DNA from: Hydnum rufescens UP504
Taxonomy: Eukaryota > Basidiomycota > Agaricomycetes > Cantharellales > Hydnaceae
NCBI GenBank assembly: GCA_014904985.1
Contig: MU129161.1
Span: forward strand, 24,398 to 77,624
Length of the DNA stretch: 53,227 nt
Reading direction: 5' to 3'
Made by a program: the position numbers and the translations under genes. Positions within the stretch are counted from its first letter, which is position 1. Each line of letters begins with the position of its first letter. Below the pieces are notes generated by a model. It saw only the letters and a list, made by a program, of their open reading frames with translations. It searched no databases and was not told where the DNA came from. Positions 18,719 to 29,444 of this stretch are shown piece by piece.

Positions 18719-20238
18719 TTATATCTCCGCTCCAGGATTTCCACCTGCGGCTTTGCCAGAGCTCCCAGTGGCCACATTTCCTTTGTATTCCCTTAGTCTT
18801 GAAAACGCATTGTGGAGAGCACTTTCAGGTTCAAACGTGTCATGTTCAGGGCCATACCCTTTCCAACGCACTAGGTATTCCTTACGCCTCCGGCCAGCAT
18901 TATAGCGATGTCCCACTGTTTTTTCTATCTCGTACTCTTCCTCAGCTGCTAGTTCTCTTAAGTCAGGCAATTTCATGTGCTCACTCTCGTCAGGGGCTCT
19001 GTAATATTTTGTCAAGTGCTGTATGTTAATGATGGGATGCAGCTTATATTCTGGCGGAATGTTTAAATGATAGACAACTGGGTTTATTTTTTTGGTGACC
19101 ATAAAAGGCCCTACGCGTTGCTGCAGGAGCTTGCATCCCATGCCTTTAACATCCACCAGCTCTAATGAGTGAGGGTTGAGGAGGACCTCATCCCCTTCCT
19201 CAAATTCCTCTTCTCTTCTCTTCGCATCATACGCTCGTGCTTGCCTGGCTTGCGCTCGCACCAATGCATCTCTTGCCTTAGTTCGATGGACTTCCAACTC
19301 TTCAATGAAGGGTGTTGCAGCTGCACTGTGAGTAAAGAGTCGCTGTATCCCTCGCGGAACGGGGTCGATGGCTTGTGCGCCTGTGCGAGGGAATAGCCCA
19401 TCAATAGAAAGGCTGGCAAGTATCCCATAGAGGAGTGGGGGGTGGAGTTATAGGCGGATGCCAGAGGTCCCAGCCACTGCACCCAGTTTCCTCTATTACC
19501 CGCAACATATGCTCTGAGCGCCACCTCCAGGGTATCATTGGCTTTCTCTGTCTGCCTGTCGGTTTGAGGGTGATGGGAAGTCTAGAGCAGGAGGTTTAGG
19601 TCCAGGTGTTTAGCTACCAAAGCCCAGAAGGCTTTGGCCCACCACACATCCCTGTCAGCGATCATTCGTTTGGGTATGCTGTACTTGTAGACCACATGGT
19701 CAATGAATAATCTGGCGAAGCCCTCCTGCTTCAGTGTCGAGACCATAGGGACGTATTGTATGTATTTCATGAGCTTGTCCACAATCACGAGTACTGCGTT
19801 GTGGCCTAACGATTTGGGAAGACCTGTGATAAGGTCTAGCAAGACGACTTCGAAAGGTAGTAATGGGATCGAGTGGGGCAGCAGCTTGCCATTAGGCCCC
19901 CACTTATCTGGCTTCATTTTCTGGCATATGTCGCAGGTTCTCGTGAACTGGACAATGTCGGCCCACATCCTGGGCCAGTAAAATCAGGCGGCTAGGCGGT
20001 GATAGAGGCGGGACGAGCCCGCATGGGCACTCTCCCATGGGCTATTGTGGGTCTCGCGCAGCAGGCGCTGGACTTCTGATCTTGGGACACATAGCCTTGC
20101 TACCCAATCTGTGTCGCGGAAGGTGAGCAGTCCTTCTGATGACTTATAGAACCATTGGGCAGCTGAGACTTCTGCTCCCTCTGGCTCCGCAGCCCCCCAG
20201 GCCTGACTGAAGCTCAGATCCTCCTTATAGCCCTTCAC
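18719..20238 (-). pseudogene. pol: gypsy1 pol, integrase with C-terminal chromodomain (frameshifted)
   Basis: Integrates the element's cDNA; the chromodomain normally tethers it to modified histones. In order: an HHCC-type zinc-binding region (ETHNSPWESAHAG, then TCDICQKMKPDK); the DDE core with D in LLDLITGLP, D in MIADRDVWW and the HHPQTDRQTEKAN helix; then GPFMVTKKINPVVYHLNIP and the chromodomain YEIEKTVGHRYNAG, KEYLVRWKGYG, HDTFEPESAL near 18830-18940. Stops at about 19982 (before FYWPRM) and 19580 look like CGA-to-TGA and CAG-to-TAG changes. A frameshift near 19.25 kb separates the chromodomain from the catalytic core. Confidence 0.88.
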
Positions 20239-20469
20239 AAAAGCTAGGAGTCTCCCAGGGCTTATGTTGATAGATAGGCTGCGAGGAAGCCATCCCCCTC
20301 CTGGAGGGTTGGCCTTCCTGCTCCTTTCCCATGCAGCTCAAGACATTTCCTTCTCTAGCCTTTCTTCTGTGGTCATGGAGCTTCATTTACCCTCTTGCAC
20401 TTCCTTCGATTCGGGTACAGTCCTGGACTGTGCCCTCGTCATTAAGAAGGCTGCTTTCTGCGCCAGCAT

Positions 20470-21233
20470 TCATTCCAGGTTCACTTCCCATGCCTGCAGG
20501 AGTTGGTCAGGCAGTGGAGCTGGTAGAGACAGTGTTGAATCCTCCACAGGCGACTGGTGTGGCAGAATTCTGCTTAGCCTTGACAGGGGGTCAACATTCA
20601 AATGGGTCACTCCTGCTCGATGTACAATTTCGAGTCCCGGGAATGCACCGAACACCACCCCCCATGCCGCCAGTCATCTGTTGGTGTTCTCATACATTCG
20701 AGCCCATTGTAGTGCTGAGTGATCTGTGATGATTATATTTTTCTCTCCTTCTACAAATGGCTGGAAGCGGATGAGGGCTTCTTTGACTCCCAGGGCTTCT
20801 CATTCTGTTGCTGAGTAGTTTCTCTCAGCGCTCTTTAGTGAGCGGCTCCAGTATGCTATGACTCATTCAATGAAAACGATCGTCTTCTCAAATTTGCTTG
20901 CCCAAGACCCTGGGTCTGGGACATCATTTGTGGCTTTCGAGGCTTGACGTACTAGCTTGGGTATGGGCTCCCCTTCTGATAAGCAAGTTTTATTCGTTCA
21001 TAGAGTTTTGTACCCTTCAGGTCTTTAAGCTCTAAAGGCTGCACCTGCTGTAGACTGGCTCCTATCGCTATGTCCGAAGCATCTGAGTATATACAATAGG
21101 GGAGTCCTTGCATCGGGTGGCCAAGTACTGGGGCTTGAGTCAACACTTCCTTAATATCCTGGAAGGCTTGCTCTTGCTCAGCTTCCCATGCCCAAGGTCT
21201 ATCTTTCTTGAGTAGGTCAAATAAAGGGGCTGC
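20470..21233 (-). pseudogene. pol: gypsy1 pol, RNase H region (broken)
   Basis: Follows the reverse transcriptase frame after a stop at 21231-21233. The conserved entry PWAWEAEQEQAFQDIKEVLT, then PVLGHPMQGLPYCIYSDASDIAIGASL, marks the RNase H-like domain with its first catalytic D (YSDAS). A frameshift between about 20.95 and 20.66 kb moves to the frame ending with VIHRAGVTHLNVDPLSRL, the usual DPLSR tail before integrase. Confidence 0.8.
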
Positions 21234-22505
21234 TCAATCAGAGTAGAATGGGATATAGTGCGAAAAATAGACCGCCATCCTGAGAAACGTTTGTAAGGTC
21301 GAACAGGTGGAGGGGTGAGCTAGGTCGACCACCATGCAGACTTTCTCCTTGTGTGTAGACAAGCCCAACCATGACACTTTCTGCCCCAACAGCAGTATCG
21401 ACGTATACATGAAGTGGCATTTCTTTGGTGCAAGCATCAAGTGGGCTTCCTCACATGCCTGAAGTATGACGTCAAGGTGCTCCAGATGATCTTCATATGA
21501 TTTCAAGTAGATAACTATATCATCGATGTAGACCAGGGCAAATATCCATAGGTATGGCAATAGGATTGACTGCATGAGCCTTTGGAAGATGGGGGGACCA
21601 TTGTGCAGTCCAAATGGCATTCTTTTGAACTGCCACAGTCCCCAATGAGAGCGGAAGGCCGTCTTCTCTTTATCTTCATCTTCCATGTTCATCTGGTGAA
21701 ATCCGCTCAGTGCATCCACTGCTGATAGTACTTGTGCCCCCGATAGTGCCTGGAGGATCTCTTTCTGGCGGGGAATTGGGAATTCATCAGGGATGGTCTG
21801 CACATTCAACTTGCGGTAGTCTACACAGAACCTAGGTTTCCCATTCCTGTACGCTATGACTACTGGTGCACCCCATGGACTCTTGGAAGGCTCTACAACT
21901 TCCTGCCTGATCCACTTCTCCATCTGCTCGTCAATCACTTTCCTTTCTGCCAGGGACGCTCCATACATAGGCAGAGAAATAGGGTCCACTCCCTCCTTCA
22001 AGCGGATTTTGGCTATCATCTCTAGCATTCCCAGATGGTCGTTGAAGCCAAACACTTTAATATGTCTGCAGATCAAGGCGAAGGTCCATTTCCGGATTTC
22101 TGGGGGTGCCTCAGGGGAGATATCAACAATTGCTTCCAGGTCTTCTTCTCGATACATTGTGGGATCTGGGGGCTCTGATGTCTTGGGGCCCCACAATTCA
22201 TCAGGCTCCTCAGGCTCCTGTATGGTCTTGTCAGTTGCTGTTGGCCTGGCCGGTCTTTCTGCCAAATCCCATTCACCTAGGGAACCCTTGGCGATCTTCT
22301 GGACCAGTAATGCATAGGCTCGTAATCTCCTGGACTGCATCTTGTCCAGCTCACTGTCAAAATACTCATCCAGATCGTGGAGGATCCCCAGTGTATCTCC
22401 GGCCCGTATCCATTTCGGCCAAGGTGAAGGGTTGGAGACTGGGAGGAATGGGTCGTCGGATCGTATCAGACAGGAAGGAGAGGCCAAGAAGTACCCATCC
22501 TTCAA
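21234..22505 (-). CDS. pol: gypsy1 pol, reverse transcriptase domain (open, 423 codons)
   Basis: RNA-directed DNA polymerase of the element. Visible motifs, numbered from 22505: the fingers KPRFCVDYRKLN (223-234), SAVDALSGFHQ (261-271) with the first catalytic D, FKRMPFGLHNGPPIFQRLM (293-311), and the active site YIDD (326-329), all intact. The start given is just the first ATG of this open segment. The same frame continues upstream through 22557-23222 (protease) with a stop between, so this is one polyprotein. Confidence 0.93.
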   Translation of the reverse strand: MKDGYFLASPSCLIRSDDPFLPVSNPSPWPKWIRAGDTLGILHDLDEYFDSELDKMQSRRLRAYALLVQKIAKGSLGEWDLAERPARPTATDKTIQEPEEPDELWGPKTSEPPDPTMYREEDLEAIVDISPEAPPEIRKWTFALICRHIKVFGFNDHLGMLEMIAKIRLKEGVDPISLPMYGASLAERKVIDEQMEKWIRQEVVEPSKSPWGAPVVIAYRNGKPRFCVDYRKLNVQTIPDEFPIPRQKEILQALSGAQVLSAVDALSGFHQMNMEDEDKEKTAFRSHWGLWQFKRMPFGLHNGPPIFQRLMQSILLPYLWIFALVYIDDIVIYLKSYEDHLEHLDVILQACEEAHLMLAPKKCHFMYTSILLLGQKVSWLGLSTHKEKVCMVVDLAHPSTCSTLQTFLRMAVYFSHYIPFYSD

Positions 22506-22556
22506 AGGAAGTATGATCTTCTCGACGAGCCATTCCTCTTGCCCCTGGAATTGACC

Positions 22557-23222
22557 TCATAACCGTATCTTTGCTGAGTGTCCCGGGGGAATACAGACGT
22601 CTTTGGCGGCCTTTATGAGGCAGTCTCTTTTTGTGGTAGGGGCGGGGCATGGTCTCAGAGTTCCACCCCACTGCATAGCTGCCAAGTATGCATTCCTGTC
22701 TTGTATTCCTTCTGGATGTCTGGGTTTCACCTCCACATTCAAGGCAGGTGGCGGAGTCGAGTGGGCTTGTACTGTAAATACACCTTGGGGCTGACAAATA
22801 GACAACGTAGACTGTTGAGCTGTGTGCAGGACCGAGACTTCATAGTTGACTTGGAAATCCTCCCCTAGAAGAACTGGTACATTCATCCCTGGGATGACGT
22901 ATGCTGCTTCTGTAACTTCCAGCCATTGGCCTTCCTTTGAGCACATCAAGAAGGTGAGGTTGATGAAGCCCAGTATTCGCGCTTGACTAGTAAGCTCAAA
23001 TAGATTGAGTTTCATCCCCTTCTGGAGCTTGGGTCATGAGGGAAGGGCATGGTAGCATTCTTCTGACAGCAGCATAATATCTGCTCCTGAATCTAAGCAC
23101 AACTGCATTGCTGGTCCTTCCATGTTTCCCAGGTGGCCATCAAGAAAGCTGAGGGCTGTTATGCCCAGGGCAGATCTACCCTGAGGCATTGAGCATGCCT
23201 TTACACACTGGACTGGGCCCAT
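22557..23222 (-). pseudogene. pol: gypsy1 pol, aspartic protease region
   Basis: Cleaves the Gag-Pol polyprotein. The catalytic triad D-S-G is seen in LCLDSGADIMLLSEECYHALPS, and the second half includes AAYVIPGMNVPVLLGEDF, the usual ILG-type C-terminal loop. The frame is shared with the RT but interrupted by stops at about 23031 and 22554. The gag frame upstream is in a different register, consistent with a frameshift between gag and pol or with decay. Confidence 0.8.
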
Positions 23223-23662
23223 TCCTGGGGAAAACCTCTCCTCCTTCAGGCCTCAGGGAACAGGGGTTCCTTTCCGGCCCAGTGAGTGCGCGAATTTGCT
23301 CTCAGGGGTGGGATCGGTTTGTCCTTCGGCTAACTCGCTCTGCAGGTCGCGCGTCCTCTGTGAGCAAGCTGTTCCACCTGTCGTTGCTGGCAGCTGCAGC
23401 CCCCTGGGGGCCTCCCTTGCCTCAATGCTTGATCCAGTCCTTGCGGTTTGATCATCTCCCTCCCCTTTGTCTGGTGGCTTCTTCGGCCTCAGGGGTGCTC
23501 AAGTAGCTGGAGGAACCTTCCAAAATGTCCCTGCTGTTGTATTTACATTATATAGCAGATCGGGACGTGTCTCCATGAATGTAGGCTCCTTCTTAATTAC
23601 ACTGGAGACAGGTGGTGGAGTGATTGTCCCCTGCTCCTCTACTGAAAAGACTGCCTGTTCAT

Positions 23663-26635
23663 TCATTCATCGACGTATGCCGTGTATGCGGCCTTGTATT
23701 GTGGAGATTCGTAGCATCTATGCTCTTTCCGCAGCATTTTGTGGTCCAACCAGCTGGAGAATTCCCCATAGTGGGGACATTCACGCAGCCAGTGTTTCTC
23801 ACTTCTGCAGGTGAAGCAACGTTGCCTGGGTTTATGGTGGCTGATGACCAAATCATTGCAGGGGTACAGATACGTCTTCTCTGTGCTTGCTGCTGTATGA
23901 TCTAGCCATGGCTTTCCCAATTGATCTCTATTCCTGGGCTTGAATGGGCGTTTGTTTGCATTGTGGGCTCTTGAAGTAACCTCACATGTCGTATCTGTGT
24001 CGGAGTACTCATAGGCGCCCTCCCCGTCATTCTCCCACTTTGAATGGAGGGAATCTGAACTACTAGAGGAGGGACTTCCAATGTCCACAAGGTTTGTTTG
24101 CTTGTGCTGCCTCTGTTCACGTCTCCTCCATTGGTGTCGTTCGTCCTCCCAATCTTGTACTAGCATGTCTTCATACTGCTTAGCTAGAGTGAGCACATCT
24201 TTGATGGGAGGCCTCTCACTCCAGCACAGTATGTGGTTCCAAGGGAGAGGGGCATTCTCCATGATCGATGCCATCTCTTCAGCGCTATTGACTGGGAATC
24301 GATAGAAGAGACGGGCGCGGAGGATATGTTGCTGGATGTATTGGGCTGGGGATTTGTAGGGATGCGCTGCACCTCAGAAGGTCTCTTGACTGTACATTAG
24401 GCGCTGTGCTGTAACCCAGGAATCACCTAGGTAGTGTTTGAGCACCCAATCCTCTAGCTTACGCCAGGATTGTAATATGGGAGTGTGGATTGGACGAGAG
24501 TGAGCTCACCATGCCAAGGCTACAGTGCCTCTAAATCGAGACAACACTATCATGGGGAGAAGTCTTGCAACTTCCGGGCCAAGGTTAGCAAGGTTGTTGC
24601 AGGCTAGGATCCACTCTAGGGCCATCTCCGGGTCCCCATCCCATTCTGGAATGACCAACCACTTGAGTTTGTTATCCCATATAAGCCCTTGTGGCTGCTG
24701 GAAGAAACCACCAGTACCTCCTGGAGGCCCCGGTGGCCCTGGTGGCCCTGGAGGCCCTGGGGGTCCAGGGGGTCTGGGGGGTACAGGTGGCCCTCTAGGG
24801 TCTTGTGGCCCAGGGTCTGGTCCCCTTCCAGGCCCGGGGTCACCACTTGGGGGCTCTGGTGGGGGTGGGGGTCCCCTGCTCCCACCTGGTAGGTTATCTG
24901 GTTCTTCCCCTCCTCCTGGGCTGTCAGGCCTTCCAGAATCACCCTTCGATCCTCGGGGGCTGGGTGTCGAGACATGGGGAGGACTAGGACTTGTCCCCAC
25001 GTGTCCCAAGCCCGGAGATGATGCGGGTACCGTTTTGCTCATTAGCTCCCTTGGGAGGATGCGTATCATGAACTCTGAAGGTAGGACGGGGCCCGGGGCC
25101 TTTAGTATAGCCATGGGGGTGATGGATTCCTCCATTAGGTGGGCGAAACGGTGATGGGCTCGAGGGAGACATTGAGTAGTGGGGAGGAAGGGAGCGTCCC
25201 TATAGAGGTAGTCGTTGACATCTGCATACTTGTTGTTAGCTTTCGTGATGAAGAAGTCTGTACATGGCATACTTGGAGCCACCTCTTCGGGGGCCATGGC
25301 CTGATGGCCTCCCCCTGGGGGAGACCAGGCAATCTGCTGTAATGTGGGGGTCCGGGGCGGTTCTTGTCCTTGGGTCCGCCATGATGTCGAACGGGCTTTA
25401 GTAGGGGTCCACATAGCACTCAGTAGCCCTTCCCCCATAGTGGAGACCCATTGGGACCATCCTGCCAATTGTCATATTGCTGATGGGGGCGTCTGTTGGA
25501 GGAGTCCTTTGGGAGTAGGCCCTGAAGGTGACGGGCCTTCATCCAAGGGGATGTCCTTCCAACTAGATGGAGGGGATGGCATGGCATCCCAATCCACTGA
25601 AGAGGCGTGATAGCGCACTGCCGAGAGTGACGGAGAGGGCTCGGTGGGGGGAGTTGGCATTGACGGGCTCCCAAGTCCTAATCTGAGTCCTCACTCGAGA
25701 GCTACTGCTCTCCCTTTGCCTTTATTAGTGGCTGAAGGGGTAGCTTCCTCCTCGGGAGGTATGAAAAGCCCCAGGCCATATGGCTCAGTGTATATATGTG
25801 GAAGGGGCTGGAGGTTAAGATGGTCATCTAGCTCTGCGTCATACACATCGAGCTTTTTCACATACATGCCCAGGAATGGGTGGTGTCATGAATATGGGAC
25901 CTCTTCCCCTTGCTGGATTTCGCGTTGTAGGGTCTCCCACCCTACCATAACTGCTCAGCGGGCAACCTTACATATCAGGAGGCGTTTGTCCTCCCACAAC
26001 TCCTTCAAGCACTTCAGCAGGTCAGGAGTAGGAGGGAGGGAAGTGAGGGACGCCATAGGGGTAGCCAGTAGCATCCCTTGGTGTAGGTTCTTTAGTTTCT
26101 TTAAGTGTGCAAGCATCAATTCCACCCATAACTTCAGCAGCTTATCCACTGTGCGCAATTCCTCAATAATAGTCGACATCCACAGCTTCTCACTAAGGAC
26201 ATGTTCTTTATCGATGTAGAAGGGGTACCTTTCCTCTCCCATTAGACGTATGGAGCCTGTAATTACAGCTTGTAACACTTCTACTCCCATCTGGACCAGA
26301 GCTCTCATCTCCTGATCAATGGCCCAGGCCCCAGTGTCCTCACCCTGCTGGAAATACTTGCCATAATACGTGGATGGGGAGAACTTCGCCCACGCTGTGA
26401 GAAATTGGTAGAGCGTGATGGGCACATCTGTGTCTGGGAGACAATATTCGCCCAATGGGGCATCCAGATGATTGATAATCTCCTGCAGACAACCTGGCAT
26501 CCGCAGATGAGCAGGGATAGCAAGACATTCTCACGTTGTGGGGTGGTATTCGATTCCAGGGTCATTGGGATTGACCATGACATGTAGAGTCCAGATTTTT
26601 GAGGCACTTCGAGTGGAGGGTTGGTTAGGACCCAT
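23663..26635 (-). pseudogene. gag: gypsy1 Gag: single long frame with several nonsense codons
   Basis: One register of about 990 codons from the ATG at 26635 (MGPNQPSTRSASKIW) to 23663, broken by stops near 26538, 25953, 25860-25880, 25690, 25470 and 24380. Some sit where CGA or CAG would fit. Domains in order: an N-terminal helical part (26500-25955), a proline- and glycine-rich collagen-like tract (24690-24900), a retrotransposon gag core ([23 protein letters not shown] and onward), a basic stretch (RAHNANKRPFKPRNRDQ) and a CCHC knuckle CFTCRSEKHWLRECPH at about 23770-23815. Structural protein of the virus-like particle. The Pro-rich tract and long N-terminus are unusual for gag. Confidence 0.82.
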
Positions 26636-26657
26636 AGTGATCGGTTCAAACTCTCAG

Positions 26658-26674
26658 TCAGCTAGAGGGAACCA
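26658..26674 (-). other. Candidate primer binding site of gypsy1
   Basis: The minus strand reads CTGGTTCCCTCTAGC directly after the 5' LTR end CTTTATTACA. A TGG one base after the LTR is typical, since tRNAs end CCA. The priming tRNA is not identified. Confidence 0.5.
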
Positions 26675-26675
26675 G

Positions 26676-27224
26676 TGTAATAAAGTACTACGAATTGGAC
26701 AAGTAAACCATCGTGAACTGAGGGTAGTTGAACACGTAGCCTAGGGAAGCACATAGGGAGATACAAAAGGGAAAAGCAAGGAGGTAGGATACAAGGGAAA
26801 TAGGCAAGGTGGGCGATATGAGCAGCTCGAATGAGCATGGTCATGCGAGTTCGAGAAGGGCATAGCAAGGGACGCGCTTCGTAGCGCATCCTTAGTTCAA
26901 CCGACTCAAAGATCCTACCTAGCCTGGCTAGGTAGTAATCTCACTTCCCGTTTGGCCTGGCCTCATGTGGAAGTGGAGTGGATGGGTGACAGAAGAAGGC
27001 AGAGGGTTACCTGGAATGGTGATTTGTTAGTAGCTTAGCCGATAGTGAGTACTCACTGCTCAGCTCTCGTATTCTCACGTTCCTATGAATGACGTGTTAC
27101 TTCAACTTGCACTGGGGAGTAAAAACAACGTAGAATTTGATGGGAGAAGCTGCAGGTTCACTGCGGCAGCTCCCTATCATCGTGCAACATATGTACACTA
27201 CTATTACATAATTGCTATACTACA
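26676..27224 (-). repeat. 5' LTR of gypsy1
   Basis: 549 bp, TG..CA ends, uninterrupted. It contains near 26903 the empty version of the site occupied by the alpha LTR in the 3' LTR (..AACCGACTCAAAG..). Near identity to the 3' LTR implies recent insertion; an exact divergence count needs an alignment. Confidence 0.9.
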
Positions 27225-27955
27225 GGGAGACTAAATTACAGAAAGCCGAGTTCTAATCCGCTCGTTTTTTCCTTGGTACTATTCGATGTGGATTTTCAGC
27301 ATCTTTCCAGGGGTGGTTGTTACTAACGAATCGGATCAAAACTGGGGGAGATATTTGTGAAATACTGAAGGATAGTGTGGAGCATGAAGTAAAATCGACC
27401 TGGAGGATGCAGTTCACATCCAATAAACGAGTGTGTGGTACTGTTGGATAGATATTGATTGTGGCTTTCTGGGAGTTATTTTTCCGAGTCTATCCGAGCA
27501 AAAATAAGGGAGATATTCACGAAATACTCTGTGAGAGTACTGGAATAGCCCCTATTTGACATGTGACTAATCCACAAGTTGGATCCAAAGGATTAGACAA
27601 TCTTGATTATATAATTGGGACTCGTATATTGCCCTTGAGGCAATGGCACAGAACACTAGGTTGAGCATCAATGAAGGGGCAAGTTGAATTGCCAAAGCCA
27701 CAATTGGCTGGACTCAAGGTAAATACAAAATCAGGTGGTCTGTTGAAGACCTGGAGGTGGACAAATAATTGTCTCCTTTACAAGGTGGAAGAGAAGTGAG
27801 TGGGCCATGGTTTTGAAAGAAGGGAATCCATGCTATTTAAGAATAAAAGGAATGGCGAGAGATGAAAGGGATGGAATTGAATATATTGGATTCATTTGAG
27901 GAGGTAGTTGGGTGGTGATATGAATTCTATGTGGTGGGGATTTATCCCTCCAACA
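27225..27955 (-). mobile_element. Solo LTR beta, copy 2, right piece
   Basis: Continues 8822-9448 after the gypsy1 insertion and ends TCCCTCCAACA, followed by ACAT (27956-27959), the second copy of its 4-bp duplication. Aligns inverted with 1229-1966. Confidence 0.8.
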
Positions 27956-29280
27956 ACATGATGCATGGTAGCATGACACACAGCAATGCAACACAAGGCA
28001 ACATGACCTACAGCAATGCACCAAACAAGGACATGACTGCACCACATGAGGCCCCCAGGAACCACACACCTGCCATGGTGGGTGTGTGGTACTATATAAT
28101 GTGAGTCCCCCCTAGGTAGCTACAGCCATGCAAAAAGAGCAGTGAAAGCTGCTCTTTTTGCATTGTCTTTCACTCTTAACTAACATACCCTCTTATATTA
28201 TAGGCCACCACTTCCTGCACAAACAAACACCCATGCGAGAACCCCCATAACCCTGCCTATCGACACCCAAATGATGGGGCACAGGCTGACCCAAACAACA
28301 ATGCGCAAGACCATGCAACAGACAACACTGTGACGGATGACAACATGCCCAATGAGTGGCCCAAGGAACCACACACCCACTGCAACAGGTGTGTGGTACT
28401 ATATAAGGTGAGTCCCCCCCCCAAATAGATACAGCTGCACAAAAAGAGCAGTGAAAGCTGCTCTTTTTGTGCTGGTTTTAATTTCTAAGTAATGTATCTG
28501 TTTTTCCAGGTTGTTGGCTGACCCACAACCAATGAACAGAACAGATGCCCGCCAAGTAAAGACCCACCAAACAAACCCTGAGCCCCCTGAAACAACAGTG
28601 CACCACATGAACATGTGCTAGATGGCACCCCACATGCCAAAGGCCACATGCCAAATGAACACTGTGCAGGTGAAGGACCACTGAAGACACAAAATGATGC
28701 ACAGCCAACAAGTGGCCCTGGGAACCACACACCTGCTGCAGCAGGTGTGTGGTACTCCAAGCTGAGTTTTTTCTTATTTTTTATTTTATTTTTGTGGTGC
28801 AAGAAGAGCAGTGTAAGCTGCTCTTCTTGCAATGCTTTAATGTTTAACTAACACCTTTATTTTACTAGATCTTGAACCCTGCATGAACCCCCAACACCAA
28901 ACCCATGACCTGAAGTCCTGCAACCCCAAACCCACCAAGCAAAACCAAACCCTGTGAATGAAACTGTGAACATGTGAGTACCACACCCACTGTGGCAGGT
29001 GTGGTACTCTCAAGGTAAGTTTTTTTTTCTGGAGCTACAATCATGCAAGAAGAGCAGCCTGTGGCTGCTCTTCTTGGGTGCATGGGTGAGCCTAGTGTAT
29101 ATAGTAATAATAAATAAATAAATAAATAATAAATCAATAATCCTAATGGCTAGGCCCCTGGGCTGCTTGACTGGCCCCCTCAACTGAATTGCAGGGGCCC
29201 CTGGGTCTGATATCTAGTTAGAGCATATAAATGCAACCTTTGAAGTATCTAGTTAGATACTGATAATTGGCTGACCAGGC
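27956..29280 (+). mobile_element. Foldback element A, right arm, outer part with terminus
   Basis: Four more outward-facing units. Donors lie at 28101 (GTGAGT), 28408 (GTGAGT), 28761 (decayed, CTGAGT) and 29015 (GTAAGT). Acceptors are at 28203 (TATAG), 28509 (CCAG) and 28868 (CTAG). Palindromes before the donors are at 28061-28090, 28369-28398, 28724-28753 and about 28979-29006. Central AGCAGC hairpins are at about 28128-28161, 28437-28474, 28799-28828 and 29045-29075. The array is followed by the AAATAAAT tract, GGGGCCCC palindromes and the terminus GGCTGACCAGGCTG ending at 29280. Compared with B, almost every CpG is TpG or CpA here, so this copy is older. Confidence 0.78.
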
Positions 29281-29444
29281 TGTCCTATTCTCCACTGAAC
29301 ACCATACACATCTTGCAGAGTGTGATCAACCATTGAAGCAAACCAACCCAATGAATAACAACATAAATACAGTCTCCCATCTACACACTGGCTGAACCAG
29401 ATTTTGATTTGACAGTCATTGGAGCTCCCAACCCTTCTTCTATA
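29281..29444 (+). mobile_element. LTR alpha, copy 3, right-end fragment
   Basis: Aligns with the last ~160 nt of the two complete alpha LTRs (ending CTTCTTCTATA). Its left side is cut by the terminus of element A inside the sequence that reads TTATCCTCCACTG in the copy near 50200. TCCTATTC (29281-29288) is therefore the candidate 8-bp duplication of A. The remainder should lie left of the window. Confidence 0.7.

Larger units (their letters stand above)
9449..27224 (-). mobile_element. Full-length chromodomain Ty3/gypsy retrotransposon 'gypsy1' (minus strand)
   Basis: Both LTRs begin TGTAGTATAG and end CTTTATTACA on the minus strand, and are about 550 bp (26676-27224; 9449-11522 after removing an inserted solo LTR). 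The 5-bp duplication GGGAG flanks the whole (9444-9448 and 27225-27229), and the empty site is preserved in beta copy 1 at about 1960. Order on the minus strand is LTR, gag, protease-RT-RNase H-integrase-chromodomain, a further large frame (ORF3), LTR. Without its own insertions it is about 11.7 kb, long for the family because of ORF3. Many frames contain stops, but the catalytic motifs of PR and RT are kept. Confidence 0.92.

Noticed and set aside
24525..25154. 209-aa plus-strand proline/glycine-rich ORF
   Set aside because: Antisense shadow of the Gly-Pro-Pro tract of the gypsy1 gag; the minus frame carries the gag core and zinc knuckle.
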